The notes beneath the pieces were generated by a model. The model searched no databases and was not told the DNA's origin. It was given only the letters and a program-made list of their open reading frames with translations. A DNA stretch of 64,000 nt from NCBI GenBank assembly GCA_910574805.1, contig CAJTCV010000012.1:1-64000 (forward strand). Reading direction: 5' to 3'. Numbering within the stretch: position 1 is the stretch's first letter; each line of letters opens with the position of its first letter. Below, piece after piece: positions 23,354-33,300 of this stretch. The position numbers and the translations under genes are program-made. The stretch is from Lachnospiraceae bacterium. Its GTDB lineage: Bacteria; Bacillota; Clostridia; Lachnospirales; Lachnospiraceae.

Positions 23354-23927
23354 TGAAATACAGCCTTACGCCACCGGTGAGATAGCTGCCGCTTTTCAAG
23401 CGCCGCAGAACATTCATACCGGTAGCGGGGATATATACAGCAATATTGGAACAATCAATCAGATCACGTATTATCCGGGGACAGAACAATATTTCCCGGA
23501 GGAAGTCAATTTCAATTATTACAACTTGTTTGTAGTGGAAAAGCAGCCTTTTACGGGAACGCTGGCAATCCCAAAGAAATTGGCACTTAAGGAAAGTATT
23601 AAGCCGGAGGTCAAGCAACTGTTCGGAGGCTTTGGCAAAGATGAGATAGAGCAGATTTGTAAGATGCCTTCCATCATTGCCACAAGGAACCATAATGGTC
23701 GCAGTACAGGTGATGATCATTATGCTATATACGGGTTTGTGAAGAAATTCAGCATACAGAGTGAACTTTTAGTAGTGAACTATTCGATGAACTATCAGTT
23801 GCAGCAACAGCAGCTTAATCAGATAGAGGATGCTCTTCAGCTGGAATATGCACCGGATACGAATGAATTGGACAGGGTGCACTGGACGATAAAGGAAGTT
23901 AATTTACGTAAGGTTATTGGAATATAA
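23346..23927 (+). CDS. Unknown protein B of a two-gene pair, N-terminal GSGDIYS tag
   Basis: 193 aa, with GGAGGCAAGG upstream. Residues 23-43 (NIHTGSGDIYSNIGTINQIT) repeat the tag at the end of the preceding protein, aligned as H-x-GSGDIYS-x-IGT-x-N. The remaining 150 residues (QLFGGFGKDEIEQICKMPSIIATRNHNG, DDHYAIYGFVKKFSIQSELLVVNY) form an unrecognised alpha/beta domain. Similar short Gly-rich strands placed beside effector domains in bacterial conflict systems are thought to mediate assembly; that comparison is inference. Confidence 0.6.
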   Translation: MSDEIQPYATGEIAAAFQAPQNIHTGSGDIYSNIGTINQITYYPGTEQYFPEEVNFNYYNLFVVEKQPFTGTLAIPKKLALKESIKPEVKQLFGGFGKDEIEQICKMPSIIATRNHNGRSTGDDHYAIYGFVKKFSIQSELLVVNYSMNYQLQQQQLNQIEDALQLEYAPDTNELDRVHWTIKEVNLRKVIGI

Positions 23928-23970
23928 ATATGAGACACGTGTATTTGCGTAAAGTATAGAGAGGAAGTTC

Positions 23971-24171
23971 ATGAGTAAGGAATACGAAGAAATGGCAGTT
24001 GAGAAATGGGTTAATTTAGAAGATGTAGCCAAGCATCTGAGTGTGAGTACGGATACGATCAGGATATGGATTAAAGATGGCAAGCTTCCCTATTACCGAG
24101 CAGGCAAACGATATAAATTCAAGATATCTGAAATCGATGAATGGGTAAAGCAAGGCAAGATTACAGAGTAA
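23971..24171 (+). CDS. Excisionase-type helix-turn-helix protein
   Basis: 66 aa, AGAGGAAG upstream. Reads WVNLEDVAKHLSVSTDTIRIWIKDGKLPYYRAGKRYKFKISEIDEWVKQG, an almost pure MerR/excisionase-like winged helix with the VSxDTIRxWIKxGKLPxYRxGKRYKF signature. Such proteins serve as excisionases or as transcription regulators ahead of restriction operons. It lies 21 bases before the ATPase gene, suggesting it regulates or accompanies it. Confidence 0.8.
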   Translation: MSKEYEEMAVEKWVNLEDVAKHLSVSTDTIRIWIKDGKLPYYRAGKRYKFKISEIDEWVKQGKITE

Positions 24172-24192
24172 ATTATTGGAGGGGATGACGGT

Positions 24193-26523
24193 ATGGCAGA
24201 GAAAAAGAGATCCGCAATTACTAAGGTGATGCTAAATACAGCGACATTTGAGGGAGAACCCTTTGAACCTACATACATCAATCTGTTTTTTGGAAGAAAT
24301 GGTGCAGGAAAGTCATCCATCGCCTATGCAATACAGGATGGCGATGGATTAGAGTGGAAAGCCGGTGAGTCAGCGGATAATTATGATCTTCTGGTATATA
24401 ACCAGGACTTTATTGATGACAACTTTGAATCATTCGACAATCTGTCGGGGGTGTTCACGGTCGATAAGGTGAATATCAAGATCCAGCAGAGGATAGATGA
24501 ACTTGGAACCGAAAAGGTTCAGGTTGCCGATGAGATGGCGAAGCTGATCGAAGCCGGAAATAAGAAAAAGGCGGTAAAGGAAAGCCTGCTTACACAGCTG
24601 CAGAATGAATGCTGGAGCCGGTCAGCGGATATCCGCGCTGATTTTGACGCTACGCAGGGCGGAAAGAAGAGAAAAAATACTTTTACAGAGAAGGTACTTT
24701 CTACGACACCGGTGGAGCATGATCTGGCTGAACTGAAGGAATTATACGATGTGGCTTATGATGCCAATTCGCAGGCCTACCCTTCCTTTAAGAAATCTTC
24801 AGACGCTTTTGGACGGTATGATCTGTCCGGCGAAGAGATTATGAGCAGACCGATTATCAGCAGCAGCGATACATCATTTGCAGTATTTATGAGAACACTG
24901 GGCGCAACAGACTGGGTTAAAAATGGTCATGCTCATTATGTGAAGAATGCAGACGGCAAATGTCCTTTCTGTCAGCAAAAGCTGCCTGAGAATTTTGAAA
25001 AGGATATCGCATCCTGCTTTGATGAACAGTATCAGAATGATCAGAGTGCTCTTGCGGAATTCCAGGCTGCTTACAAAGGTTGGACACAGAGTATCCTGGA
25101 TGTGTTCGAGGGGAATCTGACAAACGTATTTCCTAAGCTTGATATTGAGCCTTACAAGGATAAAATTACTCATCTTCAGACGGTCATTACGGCGAATCTT
25201 CGTCAGATTGAGAAGAAGATAGATAAGCCTGCCTTGGAAGTGGAACTTGATGATGTGAAGGCTCTGATCGCAGAGATCGACGCTATGATCGACGGCTTTA
25301 ACAAGCAGATCACGGCGAATAATTCCGTGGTCAATTCCAAGAAAACAAAGAAGAAGGAATGCGAGGATGCTCTTTGGGAATATCTGGCGAAGATGTTCGA
25401 GAAGGAGATCAAGGACTATCAAGACGGACTGAAGGCCGCTGAGGATGAACTTACAAAGCTCGGAAATGAATATAGGGCAAAGAGGACACGGGCTGGACAG
25501 ATTCAGACTGAGATTAGTCAGCTGAGAAGCCAGACCATCAATACCAGTGAAGCGGTAGACAATATCAATAAATTCCTGAAGGATTCAGGTTTCCAGGGCT
25601 TCAGCCTGAAGGAAAAAGAAGATGAGCAGGATGTTTATGAGGTGATTCGTGAAAACGGAGAAGTGGCTGAAAAGCTTAGCGAAGGGGAGAAGAATTTCAT
25701 TGCTTTCCTGTATTTCTATCAGCTTGTAAAGGGTAGCGGACAGGCAGGGTCAGCTGCGATAATAACGACGGATGGTCAGACGCAGACCATGCAGAATGTG
25801 GCAGATAACAGGGATAAGATCGTGGTCATTGACGACCCGGTATCCAGCATGGACAGCAATACACTGTTTATCGTCAGTTCGCTTGTGCATGAGATGATCG
25901 AGGTCTGCAACAACAATGTGAACTATGCAGAGCGGCTCATGGACGGAACCTATATCAAGCAGATATTCATCCTTACGCATAATGCCTATTTCCACAGGGA
26001 GATCAGCTATAACCAGGTTTTCAGATATGAGAGCGTGTCCTTCTTTATGATCCGGAAGACCGACAATATCTCTACGGTAGAGGAATGCATCAATCAGCCG
26101 AAATCCAAACTGGAGGATCCGACCAACAGGAACCCTGTGCAGAACTCCTATGCAGCGCTTTGGGAAGAGTATATGGCACTGAATTCTACGATCCCGCTGC
26201 TGAATGTCATCAGAAGAATACTGGATTATTATTTCATCCAGCTGTGCGGATACCGTGAGAACAATGTGCGTAAAGAAATTCTGGAGACACATAAGGATGA
26301 GTTTGTGGATGAGGATGAGAACGGCCGCAAGGATTATACCAAGCTGCATTTGGCTACGGCTATGCTGTCGTACATCGGATGCGCTGAAGGATTTGTGGAC
26401 GGGTTTAACCTAGTGGAAGATTGCAATGATGCAGAGCAGTACAAGAAGGTACTGGAAATGATATTCGATAAATTAGGCCAGAAACAGCATTACGATATGA
26501 TGACCATAAAGAAAAGGGACTAA
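24193..26523 (+). CDS. ABC/AAA ATPase with zinc-hook-like motif, RloC/PrrC-type
   Basis: 776 aa, GAGGGGATGACGGT upstream. Walker A FFGRNGAGKSS at residues 33-43; ABC signature LSEGEKNFIAFLYFYQ near 496; Walker B KIVVIDDPVSSMDSN near 543; switch His in LTHNAYFHRE near 597. Long coiled coils at 90-140 and 290-470, with CPFCQQKLPENFEKD near 256. This matches the AAA_13 proteins that include PrrC and RloC anticodon nucleases; RloC is known for a CxxC zinc hook. I cannot point to the nuclease Arg-Glu-His triad with confidence, so nuclease activity is unproven. It lies inside a restriction-modification island as PrrC does. Confidence 0.75.
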   Translation: MAEKKRSAITKVMLNTATFEGEPFEPTYINLFFGRNGAGKSSIAYAIQDGDGLEWKAGESADNYDLLVYNQDFIDDNFESFDNLSGVFTVDKVNIKIQQRIDELGTEKVQVADEMAKLIEAGNKKKAVKESLLTQLQNECWSRSADIRADFDATQGGKKRKNTFTEKVLSTTPVEHDLAELKELYDVAYDANSQAYPSFKKSSDAFGRYDLSGEEIMSRPIISSSDTSFAVFMRTLGATDWVKNGHAHYVKNADGKCPFCQQKLPENFEKDIASCFDEQYQNDQSALAEFQAAYKGWTQSILDVFEGNLTNVFPKLDIEPYKDKITHLQTVITANLRQIEKKIDKPALEVELDDVKALIAEIDAMIDGFNKQITANNSVVNSKKTKKKECEDALWEYLAKMFEKEIKDYQDGLKAAEDELTKLGNEYRAKRTRAGQIQTEISQLRSQTINTSEAVDNINKFLKDSGFQGFSLKEKEDEQDVYEVIRENGEVAEKLSEGEKNFIAFLYFYQLVKGSGQAGSAAIITTDGQTQTMQNVADNRDKIVVIDDPVSSMDSNTLFIVSSLVHEMIEVCNNNVNYAERLMDGTYIKQIFILTHNAYFHREISYNQVFRYESVSFFMIRKTDNISTVEECINQPKSKLEDPTNRNPVQNSYAALWEEYMALNSTIPLLNVIRRILDYYFIQLCGYRENNVRKEILETHKDEFVDEDENGRKDYTKLHLATAMLSYIGCAEGFVDGFNLVEDCNDAEQYKKVLEMIFDKLGQKQHYDMMTIKKRD

Positions 26524-26634
26524 GTCCGTTTTATGGGACATGTGATCTGATATTCTGATAATGGATAAATCATAATGAATGTAAATAGAATTTGGTGGAA
26601 TAGATGTTTCATCAGAGAATGAGGAGAAACTTAA

Positions 26635-28434
26635 GTGAAAGAGATACAAAAATTATTTGAAAGACCGCTGCCATCTGCAAGAAGTGGACCTTTCTTTAAT
26701 ACATTTTCATATCCAACCAAGATATCACCTGAGTCTATTGCTGTGTATATTGCTGCGACAACTAAGCCTGGCGATACAGTACTAGATACTTTTGGTGGGA
26801 GTGGGAGCACAGGAATTGCTGCTTTGTTATGTGAGCATCCCACAGAACGAATGAAGGAATTAGCGATAGATTTAGGGGTAAATCCTTTTTGGGGACAGAG
26901 AAATGCTATTTGTTATGAAATAGGAACGTATGGATCTTTTGCTGCAAAAACTATAAGCAATAGATTAAAGGCAAATGAGTTTAAGAAAGCGGTTGCTGAA
27001 TTTGTTAAGGAAGAAAAAGAACAGTTAATGCACTATTATTCTGCAATAGACCCTGATGGGAAAAGGGGAATGATACGTTATATCATATGGTCAGAAGTAT
27101 TAATTTGTCCTTGTTGTGGTAAAGAAATATCGTTCTTTGAAAGCGGAACAAAACGTAATCCGGTTACTTTTGAGAAAAATATCATATGCCCTCATTGTAA
27201 GATGAAGTCTTCTGTTGATGAAATGCAATTTCAAACAGAGGAATACAAAGACGCCTTAACGGGGAAATATACAGTAAGGAAAAAACGTGTTCCTTCATGG
27301 GTTTATGGAAGTACAAATGGAAAAAATTGGGATAGACAGGCATTGCCTGAGGATGCGGAAGCAGTTTATGAAATTGAACTTGAAATGCAAAATATAAATG
27401 ATTCGCCCAGGGAGATTAAATGGGGAGAATTACATAGAAGTGGTTATCACTTTGGAATTTCGTATTTGCATCAATTTTATACCCCCCGCAATTATCTGAT
27501 TATGCGTAAGCTGTGGGATGCAACAGAAAAATATGCTCCAAAAGTTAAGGATGCTTTAAGACTGCTTCTGCTTAGTTATAACGCCTCACATTGTACGATG
27601 ATGACTCGCGTTGTCGCAAAGAAGAATGCAAAGGATTTTGTTTTGACAGGCGCGCAAAGTGGAGTTTTATATATTAGCAAACTTCCGGTTGAAAAGAATA
27701 TTATTTTTGGGCTTGAAAGAAAATCAACCCCTTTTTCTGAAGCATATGAGATGCTTGAAAACTGTACTGGCGAATTTGCTGTAAAGAATAGGTCGAGTGA
27801 GGTATTGGAGGAAAAAGATAATACTATAGATTTTGTGTTTACCGATCCACCCTTTGGAGATTTTATTCCATACGCAGAAGTGAACCAGATAAATGAATTG
27901 TGGTTGGAGGAAATGACTCAAAGGGATAAAGAAATTATAATTAGTGTATCTCAGAGTAAAGGAATTCAGGATTACAAGGCTATGCTTACGAAAGTGTTTT
28001 CTGAGATCAAGCGTGTTTTAAAAGACTCATCATATGCCGCAGTTGTTTTTCATGCGGCCAAGGCACAGATATGGGATGCTTTTGCAGATGCTATTTCTGA
28101 TGCGGATTTAAATGTTGAATTAACCAATATTTTGGATAAAAAACAAGCTAGTTTCAAACAAGTTGTGTCAGAGGTATCAGTTCAAGGAGACCCATTACTA
28201 TTGCTGAGTAAGGGAAATCAAACAGTTGATAAGGTAGAAAATGAAGAAGAAATTATGGAAGACGTTATCCTGTCTATGCCAGATGATAGCACTTTTGATG
28301 AACGCAGAGCGTATTCCTTGTATATTAATGAGTGCCTACGAAAAAATATACATGTAACATACGATGCAAAAGACGCATATGTTCTAATTCGCAAATTAAG
28401 GAAGGTTGTTACGGATGCAGCGTTACAGGGATGA
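26635..28434 (+). CDS. DNA methyltransferase with two zinc-ribbon CxxC pairs
   Basis: 599 aa from a GTG at 26635 (GAGGAG eight bases upstream). SAM-binding motif DTFGGSGSTGIAALL near residue 45 and catalytic FTDPPFGDFIPYAE near 402 show a beta-class-order amino-methyltransferase (N6-adenine or N4-cytosine). CPCCGKE near 158 and CPHCKMK near 184 form a probable zinc ribbon, reminiscent of DUF1156-type enzymes. The opening FFNTFSYPTKISPESIAVYIA precedes motif I as in N4/N6 enzymes. Its stop overlaps the next methyltransferase gene. AT-rich codon use differs from the phage and core genes. Target site unknown. Confidence 0.8.
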   Translation: MKEIQKLFERPLPSARSGPFFNTFSYPTKISPESIAVYIAATTKPGDTVLDTFGGSGSTGIAALLCEHPTERMKELAIDLGVNPFWGQRNAICYEIGTYGSFAAKTISNRLKANEFKKAVAEFVKEEKEQLMHYYSAIDPDGKRGMIRYIIWSEVLICPCCGKEISFFESGTKRNPVTFEKNIICPHCKMKSSVDEMQFQTEEYKDALTGKYTVRKKRVPSWVYGSTNGKNWDRQALPEDAEAVYEIELEMQNINDSPREIKWGELHRSGYHFGISYLHQFYTPRNYLIMRKLWDATEKYAPKVKDALRLLLLSYNASHCTMMTRVVAKKNAKDFVLTGAQSGVLYISKLPVEKNIIFGLERKSTPFSEAYEMLENCTGEFAVKNRSSEVLEEKDNTIDFVFTDPPFGDFIPYAEVNQINELWLEEMTQRDKEIIISVSQSKGIQDYKAMLTKVFSEIKRVLKDSSYAAVVFHAAKAQIWDAFADAISDADLNVELTNILDKKQASFKQVVSEVSVQGDPLLLLSKGNQTVDKVENEEEIMEDVILSMPDDSTFDERRAYSLYINECLRKNIHVTYDAKDAYVLIRKLRKVVTDAALQG

Positions 28435-30397
28435 AGAGATAAAGATAAAACGATATGGACAAGTCTTTTCCGGCAAATTGGTGGGAGATTTGTTAGTATC
28501 TATGCTACCGCAAAATCTTCTTGTAAAAACTATGATTGACCCTATGGTTGGACAGGGCGATTTGCTGGAATCAGCTTGTAAAAAATATTCCCAAACTGAA
28601 GCGGCTTTAGGAATCGATATTGATCATGATGTTATAGAAAAATGTAAAAGTAATGTTCCTAAAGCAATGATAGTCATAGAAGATGTATTCAAAAGTGAAA
28701 AGATAAACATAGATGGGGGCTGGGATTTAGTTATAACAAATCCGCCATATATTCGATATCAGACACTTAAAAATAATCCTGAAATAGGACTGCCAGACGG
28801 AAAAGAGATTAGAAAAGGGCTGATAAATCATATTCAGTCCTCCAAAATATTACATAATCAAGATAAAAGATTTTTTCTTGATATCGCCCAAAATTATTCC
28901 GGTCTTTCTGATATGGCTGTACCATCGTGGATTCTTTGTGCGTCTTTAGTAAAGAAGGGTGGGTATATGGCCATGGTAGTTCCTGAGACATGGTTAAACA
29001 GGGATTATGCTTTACCAATTCATTACATGCTTTTGAGATGCTTTGATGTTATTTCAATAGCGAGTGATGTAGAGTCATCATGGTTTGAAAATGCCGAAGT
29101 TAGAACATGCTTAGTTATTTGTAGAAGAAAAGACAGCCAGGCTATAAGTAATTGTTATTCAAATACAGTGTTATTAGATCTTAGCGCTGGGCTGATGACA
29201 TCAGATTCGCTTGTTGGTAATTTTAAATATGACAATAGCATTGGATATGATGCGTTGGAACGAATAATTTCAGAAGGAGTGCCTTACTCTTCTGCAGGTT
29301 TTTCCGCAAGAGTAGTTTCAGCATTGGAACTTTTTCCGAGTTTAGTAAAGTGGATTAATGAACAGAAATGGGTTTATAAAGAGGACAGACTGGAAATTAA
29401 AAATGATAGTTGCCTTCCAGGAGAAATAATATCGATAGTTGGGAAAAGTCAAGATGTTGAGTATGATTCTGTGGAAGACATGGGCTGGTCGGTTAGCCAA
29501 GGCTTGCGAACAGGAGCTAATGATTTCTTTTATGCGAATTTAATATCAGAGGACACAAAAACTGTTGTTAGGACTGAACCATGGTATGGTCGCAATGTGG
29601 TGTTATCATCAGATAATGTTAGAAGAGCATTAAAGAATCGATCTGATGTTGATGGGCTCGTTGTGAATTACAATGATTTAAACAAGTGTATATTTTACGT
29701 TCAACATCAAGTAAGAAGAAGAGATTATCAGAGATTATCACAGAATGTAATTGATAATTATACATTGATGAATCCTGATTTAGATGAATATATTACTCAA
29801 GGAGAAGAGTATATTTCTCCAACGCATAAAAAGGCGTTTAAGGATTTATCGGCGGTTATTCCAAATGAAAAAAAGGTGGGGAATGAATTTGAAAGATTTT
29901 GGTATATGCTTCCACCTTTAAAGGAAAGGCATGTGCCTTATTTGTGCATTTCACGTGTTTGTGGAGGAAGCCCGGAAACCTTATTCGTGAATCAGAAAAC
30001 TGAAAAAGACATCGTTGTTGATGCAAATTTTATCACGCTTTGGAATTCAAATTGCCATACTCAAGTAATGATGTTTGCGTTGTTTAATTCAACATGGGCA
30101 AAACTTTATCTTGAACTTGTAGGAACGACAATGGGTGGAGGCGCACTAAAGATTGAGGCGAGCCATGTGAGAAAAATAGTGTTTCCAAGACTCAATAACG
30201 AAAAGAAAAAAGAACTGGAAAATATAGGGAGAAAGATTATAAAGAATAAATATATTACTGAAAATGTGCAGAGAGAAATTGATGAAATTGTCTTTTCTCC
30301 TTTTGAAGAGGGAAATGGTGAAACTGTATATATGCTACTGAAAGAGTTGCTTATTAGGAAAATTCAGGAAAGGAGCGGGAAAAAACAGTATGAATAA
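28415..30397 (+). CDS. N6-adenine DNA methyltransferase, Eco57I/TaqI-like
   Basis: 660 aa from the ATG at 28415 (AGGAAGG nine bases upstream), inside the 3' end of the previous gene. Motif I DPMVGQGDLLESACKKY near residue 45 and catalytic ITNPPYIRYQ near 108; VPETWLNRDYALPIHYMLLRCFDVIS is the typical segment after motif VI. The C-terminal 300 residues contain a target-recognition-type region (LCISRVCGG, ETLFVNQKTEKDIVVDANFITLWNS, TTMGGGALKIEASHVRKI). No nuclease motif seen. It overlaps the next gene by 8 bases. Confidence 0.8.
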   Translation: MQRYRDEEIKIKRYGQVFSGKLVGDLLVSMLPQNLLVKTMIDPMVGQGDLLESACKKYSQTEAALGIDIDHDVIEKCKSNVPKAMIVIEDVFKSEKINIDGGWDLVITNPPYIRYQTLKNNPEIGLPDGKEIRKGLINHIQSSKILHNQDKRFFLDIAQNYSGLSDMAVPSWILCASLVKKGGYMAMVVPETWLNRDYALPIHYMLLRCFDVISIASDVESSWFENAEVRTCLVICRRKDSQAISNCYSNTVLLDLSAGLMTSDSLVGNFKYDNSIGYDALERIISEGVPYSSAGFSARVVSALELFPSLVKWINEQKWVYKEDRLEIKNDSCLPGEIISIVGKSQDVEYDSVEDMGWSVSQGLRTGANDFFYANLISEDTKTVVRTEPWYGRNVVLSSDNVRRALKNRSDVDGLVVNYNDLNKCIFYVQHQVRRRDYQRLSQNVIDNYTLMNPDLDEYITQGEEYISPTHKKAFKDLSAVIPNEKKVGNEFERFWYMLPPLKERHVPYLCISRVCGGSPETLFVNQKTEKDIVVDANFITLWNSNCHTQVMMFALFNSTWAKLYLELVGTTMGGGALKIEASHVRKIVFPRLNNEKKKELENIGRKIIKNKYITENVQREIDEIVFSPFEEGNGETVYMLLKELLIRKIQERSGKKQYE

Positions 30398-33300
30398 GAA
30401 TGAATTAAAATCATTTGCTACCACGGCTCAGCATGAAATTGATAATGGATCTGTCGAAGACAAACTTAGGCACTTATTATCTGCAAGTTTAAGTAGAATA
30501 TTCCCCGACACACCTTGGTGGGTTCAAGAACATGTGATGGGAACAGAGACTTATCTTCATTTTGCAAATACAAAAGGGAAAGAAAGAATAGGATTTGCAG
30601 ATTCGGTAGTTGGGAAAACAGCAATTGAGTATGAGAAGAACTTGAATATTCCAGCAATTTTTAATGAGGGATATCATCAAGTTGAGGAATATTGCGCCGC
30701 TTTATACAATTTGGGTATTGATCAGGGTGATATTCTTGGAATACTTTCGGATACTGTAAGATGGTATGGCTATTCTATAAAAATTCTTGATGATCATGAT
30801 GGAAATAGGCTGTTAGGAGCAAATGACATAGAATTACAACAGGCTGATTTTGTTGATTTATCAAATGGTTCAGATGAAGAGATGGATAAGTTTGAACTGT
30901 TTGTAAATAAATATTTAGCCAGGGAACAGTCCAGAATTCTTACAGCCAAGACACTGGTGCTGGATTTTGGTCTTGATAGCGAATTCTACAATAAAGAAAT
31001 TAATGAATACAAATCTTTAATCAGTGATGCAATGAATTCCAATCCGAATTATGCAGATCTGATAAAAAATGTATGGCAAAATTTTGTCGCCTATTTAGGC
31101 GCGTCAGAATATGGATCCTTTTCCATTGATACATATACAAATGAGTATTATTTGGTGACAGTAGCAAAGATAATCTGTGCGAATATCCTTAATGGCGCTC
31201 CACTCGTTTGCAATGATGCAGAGATTATCAAGATTTTGAATGGAAAATATTTTCAACAAAATAACATCTTGAACCTCGTAGACTATGATTATTTTGGATG
31301 GTTAAACAACACCCCTTATGTTGATTGTATCATCGAAAGCGTTAAAAGGATCCAACGACTTCTGGTAAGCTACGATTTCAAAGTAATAGCCGAAGAAGAT
31401 CTTTTTGGTGCTCTGCTGGCAGAACTATCTAATCGTGAACATCGATTACTTTTAGGGCAGGATTTTACGCCACACTGGGTTGCTAGAAATATGGTTGAGT
31501 ATGCCATAGATCATATCGATGAAGAACCTCGAATTTTAGATATGTGTTGTGGTTCTGGAGTCTTTCTAATTGAAACGATTAGAAAGGTGCGTGAGAAATA
31601 TGAGATCAATATTCAAAATTATGATTCCATAAAGGATGAAATAATATTTTCATGTGTTATGGGGTTTGATATTGACCCGCTCGCAGTCATGCTTGCAAAA
31701 GTAAACTGGGTAATGTCTATGAGGGATTTATTTCCGTATCATAATGGACAAATCACTATTCCTGTTTACCATGCGGATTCTTTGTTTGTTGCAACTCCTA
31801 TCACACATAATATGCCGTCTAATAGTCAAGACTCGTATATTATGAGCTTTGATAACCATAGAGTCGAGATTCCGGGGCATATGCTTACGCCTGCACACCG
31901 GCGTACTTTCGATGTGTTTATGTCAATATGCTACAAATATGCTATGAAAAGGGCTGAACATGATGAAAGCGATTTAACAGATAAACAAGTTGATTACATC
32001 ATGAATACTGTAGAATCAGAAAGCCATATTGTTTTATCCCATTCTGAACGTCAGGCGCAAAGGGTGTCTGCACATAGTTTGATATTACAGTTGGAAAGCC
32101 TTCAGAGACAGGGCCGGAATGGGATTTGGTATTTTATTTTGAATAACAGTTATAAACCTGGGCTGGTTACGAAGCAATTTAATTGTATAGTATCTAATCC
32201 GCCATGGCTTGCAATGAGTAAATTAGCTGATAATCCTTACAAAAAGACACTTCAACAAAAAACTGAGTCCTTTGGCATTAAGCCACCGGGAGCATCACAT
32301 TTACATATGGAATTGGCGACTACATTCTTACTGGCTTCAATTGATAAATATTTGAAAGACGATGCAAGGTGGTTGTGTGTCATGCCAGGTAGTATTTTAA
32401 GCGGATATAATCATGATCCGCTTAGACTGGAAAAATATAGAGATTCAGTAAATTCAGTTGCCACAAATATTGATACAATTTGGGAGCTTCCGATTTCTAC
32501 ATTCAAGAATAAAGCTGTTGTTCTTGGGGGGATTAGGACAGATAAAAAGTCTGATTATCCGATTTCGGGAAGACTGTATGAAGAACCTGATGTATATACA
32601 GATTGCAAGTATACGCTTAATAAGCAGGGAAATCGATCAGCATGGACAAATAAAGGAGAAGGCGCTGAGTTTTTGGATATTATTAATTCTAATCCATGGG
32701 AATTCAATCAAGGTGCGGATATTATGCCAAGAACAGCGCTGTTTCATGAGTTTACACAATTACCAAATGGCACATGGTCAATAAATAAAATTGAAAACAC
32801 ATCAGAACTTTATTATTTGCTTAGTGACAGCCATAAGGATGTTTGCAGAAATTTAGTTGCAGAAGGATTCAGTAATGACTATATGTATGATTGCTTGATT
32901 TCCAAGCACATGTCACCCTTTTTTGTATCAGAACCAGCTAAGGTTATTCTTCCTGGAGAAAAAGAAAATGGGAAATGGAAAGGGATTACTGAAGATAAAG
33001 CTGCATTGTTAAACTCAGGGACATCATATGTTTTTGCTGAAATTCAGGCTGAAAGTGGTATGTCATTATCAACGCTATTTGATCAAAAAATCAATATACG
33101 TAGTAAGCTGGATAAACAGAATTTTGCATTATCAAGATGGCTGGTACTGTCTAATGCAGGGGGTACAAACCCATGTGCGGCATATATAGATTTGAATAAA
33201 TATGACAGAAGAAAATTGCTTGTTGATCAAACTTTATACTGGTATATAGCTGAATCTGAAAAAGAAGCTTTATACATCGTGGGAATGCTTAACAGCGTCA

